DNA of 64,000 bases from Gigaspora rosea (Eukaryota; Glomeromycota; Glomeromycetes; Diversisporales; Gigasporaceae): positions 664,343 to 728,342 of the forward strand of contig QKWP01000007.1 of the NCBI GenBank assembly GCA_003550325.1, read 5' to 3'. Below, in pieces: positions 23,777 to 36,084 of this stretch. The notes under the pieces were generated by a model. It did not search any database and had not been told where the DNA came from. It was given only the letters and a program-made list of their open reading frames with translations. Position 1 is the stretch's first letter. Each line of letters begins with the position of its first letter. The translations under genes were made by a program, and so were the position numbers.

Positions 23777-24506
23777 ACTTTAATTATGAATCCAAAATAA
23801 ATTGAAAGCTTTCAAAAAGTATCAATTCATATATATATATATACTTTTTATTACTCATAAATGTTTCATTTTTTCATACATTACATAAATTTAAAACATA
23901 GAAATATTATTTATCTAAACATTCACATCGTCTTGTATGTAGAAAATTGTTGAGCAGAAAAAACGTTCATTTGGCCCAATTGAATTGCAAAATAAATAAT
24001 TAACTTAACATTGTATTAATATTATTCGCAAATTACTTACTATTCAACAAACAAGCTTTGCCAAATTTTTCATTAATTAATCTTGGTTTAAAATCGAATG
24101 GTTTTATTATATTTAATTGTTTTTTTTTATATATCAAATTTAATGAATTGAAATTTAATTAAACTTTTTCATATTAAATTTAATTAGTTTCTTATATTAA
24201 TACTTGAGATTTGCTATTTATCGTCTGCGGCGATAATCGCCGGCATCACGTGATCAATTTCGACATCATTTTTTTACAATTTCATATATATCAGTCACAC
24301 GATATGTCACATGAAAATTTTTTACATATAAAATTATAGAAAAAAACATATAAAATTACTATGAACATTGAATCTTTTATGTTTCTTCCTCTACATATTA
24401 AAATTAAATTTTCGGGAATATAGAACAAGGGTAAAAAAAAGAATTTTTCTAAACTAGATTAACAGGAACTGTTGTGAGTCCAAAGCATAACATATTTAAT
24501 AATTAG

Positions 24507-25534
24507 TTAATGGATAGGATTTAGGGTTTTGTACTACCGGTAGTACAGTTAGAAGAATAGTTTAAAAATCTAAAAAATTATATATCAAAATAATTTTTAT
24601 ATACAAAAATCTGATAAATACCAAAGTATAGTTTGGCAGAATTTTTTTTGATATTATAAATAAAGTTAGTTTTAAAAAAAATATTTTTAAACTACTATTT
24701 TTTGTAAATTTTAGTGTACTACCTGTAGTACACTATTTAAAAGAATTTTAATCTTAATATTATTAAATAATTTTATAAACTATATTTGAATTATATATAA
24801 GAGATTTAAATCTTATTATAGTAAAAAAATTATTACTTGTTATATAATAAAAAATATAATTTGTATTATAAGCCTTGTACTACAATAGTAGAAAATCATT
24901 TCTATTTTTAGTAATTTATATAAGCTCTTTAATTTTTAGCTATAGTATAAAAAATTTTTTTATTAAATAAATTTTTTTATACTTTTAATAAAAGTTGTAA
25001 ATAATAACAATCTAATTCTAATTATAAAAATTCTTTAATATAGAATTTGTTTATCTTAAATTATATTACTTTAAATTTTAAAAAAATTAAAATTATTTTT
25101 TTTAATATAAAATCTATAATCTTTATATAGTAATTTTATAGTATTTATTAGTAAAACTTTAAAATTAAATTATTTTTTGTATATTGGTCTAATATTAAAT
25201 TTTTTTTTATAATTAAAATAAGCAAACTTAACCTTATAATTTTTATAAATTTTTTAAATAAATTTTTTATAAATAAAAATATTTTATATAATAACTAGTA
25301 AATGCTATAAAAAATTAGTCTAAACTAAAATAGTCAAATTAAAAAAAATTCTAAAAAATTAAAAACATAATTTAAAGCTATCAAACTTTTTTATAGCAAA
25401 GCCCAAGATCTAAAAAACTATATAAAACAGTTTAAAATTAATTAATTTTTAAAATTAATAGATAATTGTCTTTAAAGAGTGTCACTTTTGAGTACAAAAG
25501 GCTACCGGTAGTACACCTAAATCCTATCCATTAA
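24507..25534. mobile_element. Element with TTAATGGATAGG ends and ACTACCGGTAGT motifs
   Basis: TTAATGGATAGGATTTAGG at left is exactly mirrored at right. Next to it lies the palindrome GTACTACCGGTAGTAC, with decayed copies at 24715-24735 and 24875-24890. TTAA at both edges could be part of the repeat or a piggyBac-type target site. The interior is non-coding, extremely A+T-rich and nearly CpG-free. Confidence 0.65.
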
Positions 25535-25599
25535 ATAAACTAACTAGATTTTTACAATATATATATACATTTTTTGTTAAATGTATATGAATAATATTA

Positions 25600-26130
25600 T
25601 GTAGGACTTTTTTTAATCTGAAGTCTAGTGTAGTCTATAATGGCCAATCACAATATAGTCACATAGTGGACAACAGACATTTTTTAAATCAAAAGTCTAG
25701 TGTGGACCTTAACAACCAATTATCACATGCTAGACAGACAGACATTTTTTAAATCAAAAATCTAGTATAGACTGTAACAGCCAATTACTAACAAGTCACA
25801 TGCCAGATACATGGACATTTTTCAATCAAATATCTAGTATGAACCATTGCAGCAAATTACTAATAAGTCATGTGCTGGAAAGACAGACATTTTTCAATAT
25901 TTACATGTATATATAAGTCCTCACTATGCTTTAGACAATAAATATAGAGTGTTGTATATGGGTAATAACTGTTAATTTGCAAATCTATATAACGCTTCAA
26001 GTAGTCTCATTGCCTTTGCAAAGCTGTCTCAAGGTCCTGTGGGTTTGCTCTATTTTCTTACGAATTTTTCAGTTGCCCCCTGGAAGGATTCCTCTACCCT
26101 ACGGCCCGGGATCCTTTGATGTCAATCAAA
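25600..26130 (+). mobile_element. Possible solo LTR with tandem U3 repeats
   Basis: Four tandem units of about 68 bp (25606-25895), each with a TCTAGTRTRGACY-type word, a CCAATTA/CAAATTA word and an AGACAGACATTTTT end, precede TATATAAG (25909-25916) and AATAAA (25937-25942). A G+C-richer stretch follows (CTACGGCCCGGGATCC near 26098). Tandem enhancer-like repeats, a TATA box and a polyadenylation signal in that order suggest U3-R of an LTR. No partner LTR or target duplication was identified. Confidence 0.35.
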
Positions 26131-26199
26131 CCAATTTTTACAATGAAAAAATAAAACTTGCTTATATTTAGAATAAGAGTAGGTTTGGAATTGAGCAAG

Positions 26200-26660
26200 A
26201 GTTATTTATAACAAAATTTCTTAAGAAATTTTATTTGTTAAAAGTCAAAAAGTGGTTTCATAATTAAAATTTTGTAATATTATTTGGTTTTTATATTACT
26301 ATATACATATCCACTGATTTGGTTTTACCCCAAAATTAGCCAATCATGATCGAGAATTATTTGTTATTAAAATTTATTACAAAGTAAGTTTTGACAATAA
26401 CAGTTTTTTAAACTTAATTATAATCCATAATTAAGTGTATAGAATATTGTAATATTTACATGTTTAATTATTAGCTAAAAGTAAGTTAAAAAGATAGTTT
26501 TTCTGAAAAGTTCTTCTGAATTTACTCTTACCCATTTTACAACTGATCATTTAATAACAAACTGATCCTTTTCTACCCAAAAATACCAAAACACTTCAAC
26601 TAGTACTTCCTTTTACAGCTTGATGTAGCTGTTCTTTGAATATTTATTGCTTATTTATTT
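26200..26660. repeat. Inverted, decayed copy of the 22.7-23.5-kb segment
   Basis: Complements of TTGATTGGCTGATTTTGGGG and of TTTGTCATTTGAACAGTCGG-type words occur here as CCCCAAAATTAGCCAATCAT and CCATTTTACAACTGATCATT. Confidence 0.45.
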
Positions 26661-26843
26661 TATATAGAGGCCAAAAACTATTTTATTTAAAGGTTTCATT
26701 TGTTATTCACATCACTTAATAGCAGAAGTTTGTATAATGATTTATCAAAAAAAGACTCCTAAAAATCAAATTGGTGAAAATGATAAAAGAGATGAAGATA
26801 TTGTAGACAGGTTAAAGTTTCTACTAATAAACCTTTTTAATAA

Positions 26844-26989
26844 GGGCTGTGACATATATTACATAATATCATTTTATTATAGAGCTACCCTTCCCTCCAC
26901 ATAAGACCAATTAGCCAATCAAATTGTATAATTAGTCTTATATAAAAATTTTTTGACCCCAGGATATTACATAATATCTGTCACTGCCC
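26844..26989. mobile_element. Foldback MITE with GGGCWGTGACA ends
   Basis: GGGCTGTGACATATATTACA at left and inverted GGGCAGTGACAGATATTATG at right enclose about 145 bp. Confidence 0.6.
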
Positions 26990-27124
26990 TATTCAAATAG
27001 AATAAATTACTGTAAAAAAATATTTATATCATATATAGTTTTAGATATAAATAATTAGTACACAAAATAAAATATCAGAAATAAAAACTAAATTTTAGAA
27101 TAAAGGGGGTATTGTGAACACAGT

Positions 27125-27225
27125 GAATAATTTTTGATCTATTAGTCCATTTTGAATAATTTTACTATCAAAATGACTATCTCAGTGAGATGATTTTAAC
27201 AAGTACAAAATCATTAAAATCCAAT
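27125..27225. mobile_element. Dispersed repeat, copy 2 (pair with 9060-9215)
   Basis: This is the reverse complement of the 9.1-kb copy: AATTGGATTTTAATGATTTT and AATGGACTAATAGATCAAAA are recognisable on the minus strand. The CpG of the other copy (ATTCGAAATGG) reads ATTCAAAATGG here. Confidence 0.55.
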
Positions 27226-27304
27226 TATGAATCCCGAAATTATTAAAGGTCTATTTTATAAAAATTTGCAGATTTTCAAATATATATAAAATTTTATATT
27301 TTGT

Positions 27305-27415
27305 ATAAATATAATATCTTGTGATCTAGTGATCAGAATTGGATGATTTTTATACCATTCAATTTATCTCAGAAATAGTATAAAAATTATCCAATTCTGA
27401 TTACTAGATTGTTTT
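27305..27415. mobile_element. Foldback element with AGAATTGGATRATTTTTATA arms
   Basis: ATCTAGTGATCAGAATTGGA at left pairs with inverted ATCTAGTAATCAGAATTGGA at right. It is about 110 bp and non-coding. Confidence 0.55.
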
Positions 27416-27479
27416 GTTATTATATAGCTTTTGCATAATGTTTTAATAAAGATGAGATGGGCTATGAAGTTTAAAAAAA

Positions 27480-27600
27480 ATATATATTAAGTATATTTGA
27501 ATTTGATCAAATCAAATATGTATTAAGTATATTTGATCAAATAAAACTTGAACTTGAATTTGAATTAAAAATTCTATATTTAAATTTGATTTTATTTAAA
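27480..27600. repeat. TTTGATTTGAATTTGA low-complexity island
   Basis: Repeated TTGAATTTGA/TCAAATCAAAT words. Similar islands lie at 28285-28430 and 36550-36790. Confidence 0.5.
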
Positions 27601-27618
27601 ATTTTTTAAACCTTTACT

Positions 27619-28278
27619 TATCCCTTAGTTTGTACTACTTCGCAGGCAAATTTGCCTGTAAAATTACTATAAATATACCTCTGATCTATTTTTTTAATCA
27701 TTTAAAATATTTAAATAAAATTTGGTATTATAATATTTAATAACAAGAATTATATTTTTGAATTATTTAAATTTATATTATAAGACAAAAAGTTTATATT
27801 GCTTATAAGCTGAAAATATTAAATTTTAAAGAAATTTTTTAACCAAAAAAATATTTTACAATATCTTGGCGAATTCTTCAAATATTGGTTTTAAAAATAT
27901 AGTTTCTAATGCAATATTGTAGTTTATATAAAGAATGACAACTTTCATTATTTGACTTTATATGATTTACTTGTAAAAATTAAGACTTGTGTTAGAAGTG
28001 AAAATTTTTTTTATAAATGGGAACACATAAAATTTGAGAAAACCTAAAGAAAAAATTCTATAGTAAAAGTTCCAAAACAAAAACTTTAAACTTTTATTAC
28101 ACCAAAGTTTTTTAATAATTTTAAAAAAATTTTATAATAAAGTTGATAAAACAGAACTAATATTATAATTTTTACTTAGAAAGTATATAGCTAAAATTAA
28201 TATTTAAGGTTTATTTAAAAAATTTAAAATTTTAAAATTTTTGCAGGCAAATATGCCTGCGTAACAAAGCAAGGAATA
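27619..28278. mobile_element. TA-flanked element, copy 2 (pair with 10791-11450)
   Basis: TATCCCTTAGTTTGT at left and inverted TATTCCTTGCTTTGT at right precede GCAGGCAAATTTGCCTG and its partner. The interior matches copy 1, for example GATTTACTTGTAAAAATTAA. Confidence 0.65.
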
Positions 28279-28284
28279 AATTTT

Positions 28285-28430
28285 TTAAATCAAATTGAAT
28301 ATTTTAAATATTTGATTAAATCAAATCAAATATTTATCAATTTGAATTTGATTTGATTTGAAAATTTTATATTGGAATTTGATTTGAGATAAAATATTTA
28401 ATCAATCAAATCAAATCAAATTTAAGAACT
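28285..28430. repeat. TTTGATTTGAATTTGA low-complexity island
   Basis: Alternating AATCAAATCAAATATTT and TTTGATTTGATTTGAAA words form a self-complementary A+T-rich patch just outside the TA-flanked element. Confidence 0.5.
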
Positions 28431-29425
28431 TTACTAATAAAAAATCTACTTTTAGCTTACTGATAGTAGCTGTTAACCTATCAAAATTGCTAACTTTTTT
28501 TAAACTTCTTTATCAAGGCTCTAGAATATAAAGCATTTAGATTTATATCCATACAAACAAAAAAGATGTTTTACAAAATAAAAAGTAGTTTTTAATAGAA
28601 ACTAATTGTCCAGAGCATAATAGAAAATTTTTAAATTCTATGCAAATTGATACAAAAGTTATATTTTTGATAGTTCAAAAATATAGTTCCTAATATATTC
28701 ATAATAAAAATATCAAAAATGTAACTTTGAAATTTCTGTCTGTCTTCATTTGCATATTTGTATAATATAAAAAATTATATATGATTTTGTTCTAAACTTA
28801 TAATAGTTTTCATTTCCTAATATCATATTAATATATTATTGTTACTGGAATATAATCTTTTTTAGTTTCAAAGTATCTGTTTTGAAAACTAGATTTTATT
28901 AGTTATTTTTAGAGTTTAATATATATATACATAAACTAGCTATATATACAACTTTTAGTTGTTTATTTAAATAGTTTATTTAAGGACAGAATGTATGTAA
29001 ATCATTTTTCATATAATATACATTGTTAATTTTTTTGTGTAAAAGTTTATATAGTAAACACAACTCTAATTGGGTAATACCTGTTTTAGAAATATTTTTA
29101 CTATATTTTTGTATAACCTTAGCAAATTTGAAGCCTCTTTAGCAAATTTAGCTATATAAGAAAGTATATTTTTTTTAAAATAATACAACTGCTAAAAATT
29201 TTACTTCTATAAATAGAAGATTTAATCTGTATATTTTTGGTAAAGATTGATATGGTTTTAAAAAACTTTTATTAATGGCATATTTCAAATTTTGAATGAA
29301 ATCCCTAAAACATATAATAAATAATCTATGTATACTCTATTTTTAAAAGGTTTGTAATAAAAACTATATCTATAATTTGCTAGAAGATTGTTTATTTAAA
29401 CTTTTAATATTTTGTATCACTACTA

Positions 29426-29712
29426 CTGTATATTTTTAAAAATAAGCTACCTTTTTTGGACCAAAATTTATACAAAAAAAGCTTATTTTTAATTGTTGAA
29501 TTTTTTGAAAAATTAAAAAATGTACTAATAAAATGTCATCCAAACAATACCAAATTTTACTAAAAGTGTATTTTGATATTCTGAACAAGTTTACTTAATG
29601 GCACTTTTGAGGTTTACTTAGTAAAATTTGACTTTTATATATAGCAACTACTAATGGGTTTTTGAGATTTTTGAAAAAAATTAGAGGGGTAGCTTATTTT
29701 CAGAAATATATC
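29426..29712. mobile_element. Old copy of the AAAATAAGCTACC MITE
   Basis: CTGTATATTTTTAAAAATAA then GCTACC at left and the inverted ATATATTTCTGAAAATAAGC at right match the intact copy at 30161-30474 in opposite orientation. The CCCGAAAATAAGC of the intact copy reads TTTAAAAATAAGC here. Confidence 0.65.
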
Positions 29713-30160
29713 ATATTTGTAAATAACAATGCATATGTGCATTGTTTTAAGATTTCTATTTTTTGAAAATTGTTTTTTTAATTCAAAATAATACCTATAC
29801 ATGTTTTCAAATAATATGCACTTTAAATATATAAGGCAATTTCAATAGAAACAGTCCATTTTACATAAATTTTATTTTGAAATAATTGAGTTTAATTATT
29901 TGTTTTGATTTTCAGACTGATCCGAGTAGGGTTCCAAAGTTCAGTTTAGTTCAATAGAGGTTCAGATTCAGGTTCAATGAACCTAAACTTGAACCTGCTC
30001 TAAAAGTTCAATACTGAACTAAACCTGAACTTAAAATTATTGAACATGAACCTGAACCTTAATTTAAAAAAAGTTCAGTTCAGGTTTAGTTCAAGGTTCA
30101 TGAACATGTTCAGATTTATAATATATGCACATGTTTACCTAAATCACAAAGTTAGAATTA

Positions 30161-30474
30161 CCGTATATTCCCGAAAATAAGCTACTCCGAAAATAAGCTA
30201 CCCCTCTGATTTTTTCAAAAAGCTCAAAAATATGTTGTCAGTTGCTACATATAAAACATTTTTTCTACTAAGTAAACTTCAAAAGTTCGATTAAGTAAAC
30301 TTGTTCAGCGCATCAAAATACACATACAATAAATATTTGGTGTTATTTGGACAACTTTTTATTAGTACGTTTTTCAATTTTTTCAAAAATGGCTATACGC
30401 TAAAAATAAGCTACCCCTCGTTTTTTGTGTAATTTTTGGCCCAAAAAAGGTAGCTTATTTTCGGGAATATACTG
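30161..30474. mobile_element. Intact MITE with TATATTCCCGAAAATAAGCT ends
   Basis: CGTATATTCCCGAAAATAAG and inverted AGTATATTCCCGAAAATAAG define about 314 bp nested in the hAT-like element. Internal AAGTAAACTTGTTCAG links it to 8626-8776. Confidence 0.75.
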
Positions 30475-30734
30475 TAGTTAGTAAAATTTAGAGAATAATA
30501 GAAATTTGTTAAGTTTATTAATAAAATTATAAAAAAAGCTATGATTCTCTAAATTTTACTAACTGATTTATACTTCTCGCTCTAAGTAAACTTGTTCAGT
30601 ATCAAAAAATACATATATTTTTATTTAAACACAAACTAATTGCAAAATTTGGACTAGGATGACCAAACTTATGATTGGGTTTGAGTTTAGTATAAAGTTT
30701 TAATAATAAAATTTAGAGTTTGAGTCTGGTATGA

Positions 30735-30965
30735 ACTAGTGATGCCACCGAAATTGATTTTTGAAAAGGCCTATTTCATCTTTATTAGAAAAATTAAAAT
30801 TTTTTATAAGGAAGAGCAAATCAAATCTATATAGATATTTCTTATAATTTCATCTATTTAAAAAAAGTATCAAATAATTTCGTCTTTAAGTAAAATAGAT
30901 CAAAAACAATTTCATCTTCAAATTTTAATTTCAGGTTTTAGAACCCAAAATAGTTTCGTCCTCAT
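30735..30965. repeat. Irregular repeat of AAATARTTTCRTCTT units
   Basis: Five spaced copies of a TTTCATCTT/TTTCGTCTT word, each preceded by an A+T-rich AATA stretch, lie between the two ends of the surrounding hAT-like element. This may be a further nested element. Confidence 0.4.
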
Positions 30966-31214
30966 GTATAGTCTGGACTAGACCAAACCTGGACCCAAAT
31001 CTAAAATTACTAGTTTATATAAAAACAGACTGAACCTGAACATGTTCATGAACTTATGAACTGAACCTGAACTGAACCTGAACCAGCTCTAAAATTTCAA
31101 TACTGAACTTGAACCTGAACATGTTTTAAAAAATGTTCGGGTTCAGGTTCAATACTAAATCTAAACCTGAACCTGAACTTGACCTAAGTTCAGTTTAGTT
31201 TAGGTTTATAAGAA

Positions 31215-31470
31215 TACTAGATCCAGGATTAATCAAATTTCACAATTTTTATTGGTTAAAGGTAAACAAGTGACTATTAGATAATTTTGTAACACGTTAA
31301 TCCTACACAGCCTTATGTAATTTTTCTTTTATATTATCTTGATTTTTTATTATACAAATAGACTTTCATTTGTAATTAAAAAATATCAATCAAGTCAAAA
31401 TTTATATAAATCCAATAAAAAGCCATTTTTCAAAAAATTGTAAAAATGGGCTGTTTCTATTAAAATCATC
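31215..31470. mobile_element. Decayed relative of the 23505-23776 MITE
   Basis: From TTTTTATTGGTTAAAGG to CAAAAAATTGTAAAAATGGG the sequence follows the young copy in order, but at most one of that copy's roughly seven CpG sites remains. The original termini are not preserved. Confidence 0.65.
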
Positions 31471-33099
31471 TCATATATATTATATATAACAAAAGCAGGG
31501 TTCTTCTGTAATCAAAACTATTAAAATAATTGCAATGTCTAAAAATAATGTGCAGATACACATTATTATATGCAAATATTATAACCAATTTTACTAATAT
31601 TGCTAGTATGTTACTATTATATATATAGTTATTATAATAACTAGATCAATATTCTATATACTTATAATTTATCCTTATATCTAAATATAAAATTTAGCTT
31701 ATTTTTAATAAGAAACTTGGTAGAGCAGTACCTGTTTTACACAGGTATTTATCTATATTTTAGTAACTATTACTATAGCATTAACTAATCTTGTAGTTAA
31801 ATTACTTTTTAAACCTTTTACCAATATTGATTTCTGCCTTTATAAGGTTTGTTATGACTCTAGTATCCACTTTCATCTTTTTTCTGATCCTTATTTTAAT
31901 ATATAACAAATATCTATTCTAGTTAAACTAAATAGCTTAAATTACTCTGTCATTAAATATTATTATAGGTTTTTTCATGGTATAGTAGGCAACAAAAAGT
32001 AACTCTAGATTTTAATAAAATAATATTTTATAATTTATTTTATTTTGCACTATATATATATAAAATTTTTTTATTAATTAATATATTATTGAATACATAT
32101 ATGTATTTAATATTATTTAATTTTTTCTAATATTGGATCCAAGATTGAATGTATTAAAGATTTTGTAAACTGGTTTTAAGATTATTTATACTTTTTTAAA
32201 AACTTTTGATAAATATTATTCTTTAATGCTTTCTAGTTGTTTTTAATAAGTGCAAATTTAGTGTCTTTTTTTATTTATATTATAATTTAATTTTCAATTT
32301 TAACCAATTTTATAGCCTTTCTAATAATACAAAATGACAATTATCATATCAAAGAATTATATTTACTTTGACTAATAAACAAATAAAACACAAAACAAAA
32401 AATATAGTCTTTAAGAACTTTATATAAAAAATTCTATAATTTTTTTTATTAAATTTGAATTAAATATTAACAAATATTTAAATATGCTTACAAACTTCTC
32501 AAGCTCTATCTATCTCTAAACTTAACACCAACTACCTATTTTATTTTTTATTGTATTTATTTCTTTTTTTGTTTTATCAAAATATTACACTGGACCCCAA
32601 ATAACCTATATAAGCTTATATTTGGACAACATAGTAATTTTTTTGTTAGCACTTTTATATTGGTATATATTAGCTTTATTTTAAATATTAGATAAAATTT
32701 TAGAATTCTTTATCTTTTTTGAAATATAATATTTTTTTAAAAAAAAAAGATCTACCAGAACTACATTCTCTATAAAAAAACAAAAAAAAATCTATAAAAT
32801 CTATAAAAAATTACATTATTTATTAGCATATTACAAATATAAGATTTATAAAAACTTATTCTATTAGTATTATTTTTAATATAATCTTATAGCCATTAGC
32901 TGTTTTCAAATATATTAATATAACCTTTTTATTTAATACTACTTTTCAAATATAAGCTTTTTTAAAAATAGTCTATATTAAATATCACCATATATAGACT
33001 GTTTGGAGTTCTATCATACCTTTATCTGTATATATTTTTATCTTTTTTTTAATATAAAATTTAATTTATATTATGATTTATGAAATATATAGAGTATGT

Positions 33100-33160
33100 A
33101 ATTTAGAAATATTTGTAAGTTCTTACTCCAAGCAGCAGGTCAAGAGTTCAAATCCCACTA
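33100..33160 (+). mobile_element. tRNA-like SINE head, decayed
   Basis: A B box GTTCAAATC (33146-33154) follows CAAGCAGCAGGTCAAGA, the same anticodon-to-variable-arm sequence as at 36091 and 37328. The A box position (about 33102) reads TAGAAATATTT, decayed. Confidence 0.45.
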
Positions 33161-33239
33161 ATAATACTTTAAAAAAATAGATCTGATTTTAGTAATTGCT
33201 TCTCACTGATTAGCTAGGTATACTATCTGTAGCCTTGGT

Positions 33240-33420
33240 TCTACCTTTGGAATAGAAGCTTTTAGACATAGTTGTATATTTATTATACAAACAAATCCAA
33301 GAACCAAAAAAACAAAACTGTTTGATAAGTTCTGAATAAGAAAGTATTAAAGATCTTTAATAGTGCTATTAAAACCAGATATCAAAAACTAGAGCTAGAA
33401 AACTGAACAACAAGATCTTT
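33240..33420. repeat. Left half of a diverged inverted repeat (partner 35170-35340)
   Basis: AATAGAAGCTTTTAGACATA and ACAAACAAATCCAAGAA followed by GTATTAAAGATCTTTAATAG are recognisable on the minus strand at 35170-35340. With tRNA-like heads at 33100 and 36091, also inverted, the 33.1-36.1-kb block is roughly symmetrical. Confidence 0.4.
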
Positions 33421-34659
33421 GAGAATTGGAGTTACCAATATGGCTAATAGAGTCACACTAAAGAAAAAGAATCTATGCTATATAAGTAAATACCAAAAAA
33501 AAAATCAACTATGGTAGCACTTAATACTAAATAAACCAACCTTTTTGGGATAACTGGTTTGTAAGGTTGGAATATATTAGAGAAGGACCAGAAAAAAGAT
33601 AAAAATAGATGGAAGAATTGGAACAAATCTTACAAGAGCAAAAGTAGGTAATTGTTACAGTTTAAAAGTACTCTTTACTGCAAATACTATAGTTCAAGTT
33701 ATTAAAGTATAGGTAAATACTTGGTAAAACAGGTACTGTATACCAAGTTTGTTATCAAGAATATGGACTGTACCTTTAGATATATAAAAAGAGTTCTAAG
33801 ATTATAAAATATACCAATAGAACTTGAAACTAACTAATAAAATTGGTTAAAGAGTAAAAGATTAGAAGGTCTAAATAAATAATCTTTTAGCAGGTTGCAT
33901 TATAGTAGCTAGTGTAGAATCTTCAGATAGACTATGAAATTAGACAATTAAAAGTTGCTTGTAATTAACAAAATGGCATTAATAAAATTCTAGATTCTAA
34001 AAATAGATATTTTGAAATTAAAAAAAATAATTTATAAAATTTAAGTTTTATATTATTACAAAAACTTAAAGGTAGAGTGTAACATAGATCATTTTTAATA
34101 GTAATCACGTTGCAAATTATGCAAATCATAACAAATCATATGATGATCATATGATTTACATAGATTCTAACCAATCAGAGTTGATAATTTATGTAGATCT
34201 CCTCGTAAAAATTAACAACTCCTTGCAAAATTTTATAGTATTGAAAAATTGAAAAATATATTGAAATATTCTTGTTTATATTTACATAAGATTAAAAATA
34301 AATTTTTAAATTGTTTTCGACTAATTTATTTTAATTTTTAAAATTATTCTAACTTTGTTTATATAAACCGCTGATTTTTGTATGTACAACAAATAATTCG
34401 GCATTTATATTTATATTGTATTACACTATACCTTTAATCATAAAGCAATATAGATAGAATCTTATCTACAAACAACAAACTATACAATCCCAAATTATAG
34501 TTAGAGTTGCACAATAGATGTGTTATTTTTTTGCTTTTTTTATAGCAAGTTTTTTTTTGCTTCTTGAAGAGTGAAAACATTTAAACAATAGTAAAATGAT
34601 TATTTTTTAGTTTTTTTTGTAGTGTTTAAAAAGCTAATAAATTAATGTATAGATGTGAT

Positions 34660-34828
34660 AGAACCCTAAATTATATATAGATAGATCAGGTTAATTATAA
34701 AATTACTAAAAATAAAAAGATCTGCAGAAAAACCTTAAAAATAAACAAAAAAATTACTATAAATAAAAAAGATTTATATAAAAATACAAAAAATACCAGA
34801 TCTATCTATATATATTTTGGGATCCTAA
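34660..34828. mobile_element. Decayed copy of the AGGACCCC MITE (pair with 50577-50755)
   Basis: AGAACCCTAAATTATATATA then GATAGATCAGG at left and inverted AGGATCCCAAAATATATATA at right. Ends and interior (AAAGATCTGCAGAAAAACC) match the younger copy. Confidence 0.65.
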
Positions 34829-35562
34829 TATAATACATTTTTTGTAGTTTTTACTAAGTATGTATTGTTTGATGTAAAATAAGAATTTTCTTACTTTTGC
34901 AGGCTATTAGGTGTACAATACTTTAAGGTAGATTTATAAAGGTTTTTTATTTTAGCACTTAATTAAAAGCCAAGAAAAAAGTAAAAAATTTGTATTGTGA
35001 ATATCAAAAAGGGCAAGCATAGCCATATTTTTATTTATATAATTTTGATGTACAAATTAGATATTACCTTTGTTATCTATTATATATACTTTTTATAATA
35101 TAGAACCTTTTCTTTTAATATAACTCTAATAGCCAAATTAGTAAATCTCTTTTTAAAAAGTTTGTTATTTGGTTCTTTAGCTTTGGTTTTTGAAGTTCTA
35201 GCTTTAGTTGCACTATCAAAAATCTTTACTATTTCTTTATTTAAAAATATTAACCAAATAGGTTTTTATTTTTTTTATTTCTTGAATTTGTTTGTATAAC
35301 ATACCCAAAAGCTTCTATTCTAGATAGTAAAACTAGTATTTGAAATTTTAGACTCATATACTGTTTTTATAAGAACAGTATAGTAGCTATAAATGTTTTA
35401 AACAATTGTTTATTGTTTTTACTTATACTTGCTAAAAAAAAAATAAATGAATATAATGTTATAAATATGAAGTAAAATCTTAAATAAATATTTATAATAG
35501 CAAATTAAAATCTTAACTATAAAAATTAAATAAAAATTTTATTAGTAGGTTTATGTAATTTA

Positions 35563-35866
35563 GCGCATATGCGTTGTAATGCACCTATCTAATAAACCAA
35601 TCAGATTGTAGGATCAGGTGTAATATGAAATTGAGAAAAATAGTGATCTTTTAAAAAATCACCTGTGGCTCATAATTTTGATTATAAAACCACTTTTCAT
35701 GCTCTAACAAAAAAATTCCTTGCAAAATTTTACTATAAAACCCTTTTTTTTGCATACATACTATTCTAACCTCACTCTAACCCTAACTAACTAAAAAAGG
35801 TTATTTTGATTGGTTTGATTTCATGTTACACCAAATCATATGAGGTGCATTATAGCACACATGCGC
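35563..35866. mobile_element. Core-module element with GCGCAT ends
   Basis: GCGCATATGCGTTGTAATGC and inverted GCGCATGTGTGCTATAATGC, each followed by ACCT, define about 304 bp. Subterminal GGTGTAATATGAAAT pairs with GGTGTAACATGAAATCA. The shared core TCTAACAAAAAAATTCCTTG starts near 35704, with CTCTAACCCTAACTAAC near 35775. Confidence 0.7.
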
Positions 35867-36084
35867 AAAAATATTAAATTCTTATTAGTATAAAATTAGT
35901 AGTCAATTATTATATATTTAGAGGAACAATATTATTATTTTACTGTTTTTAAAAAATTTTTTAATGTGTTTTTATAAGAAGTCTAAGAATACTGAATTCT
36001 AATACTAATAGTAAAACTATAGTACATTCAACTAATTGATAAGAAATAGTTACTGGAATACAAATCTATTTTCCAATGTATCAC

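Larger units (their letters stand above)
29927..31211. mobile_element. hAT-like element with GGTTCAGGTTCA subterminal repeats
   Basis: It starts TAGGGTTCCAAAG, as does the fragment at window position 132 on the opposite strand. GATCCGAG before and GATCCAGG after may be an 8-bp duplication (6 of 8 match). Dense GAACCTGAACTGAACC words in both orientations fill 29935-30115 and 31030-31205. Two smaller elements are nested inside. Confidence 0.55.
31297..34107. other. 2.8-kb stretch with no CpG dinucleotide
   Basis: I read every line of this interval and found no CG between the CG at 31295-31296 and the one at 34108-34109. No gene is present. Around 33240-33960 the text has the G+A-rich look of a decayed coding sequence, with no recognisable family. 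Confidence 0.8.

Noticed and set aside
25977..26171. 64-codon open frame with a proline-rich end
   Set aside because: Too short, no homologous motif recognised, and located in a probable LTR.
33560..33900. Transposase-like coding remnant
   Set aside because: The G+A-rich text looks like former coding sequence, but stops are frequent in all frames and no motif could be named.
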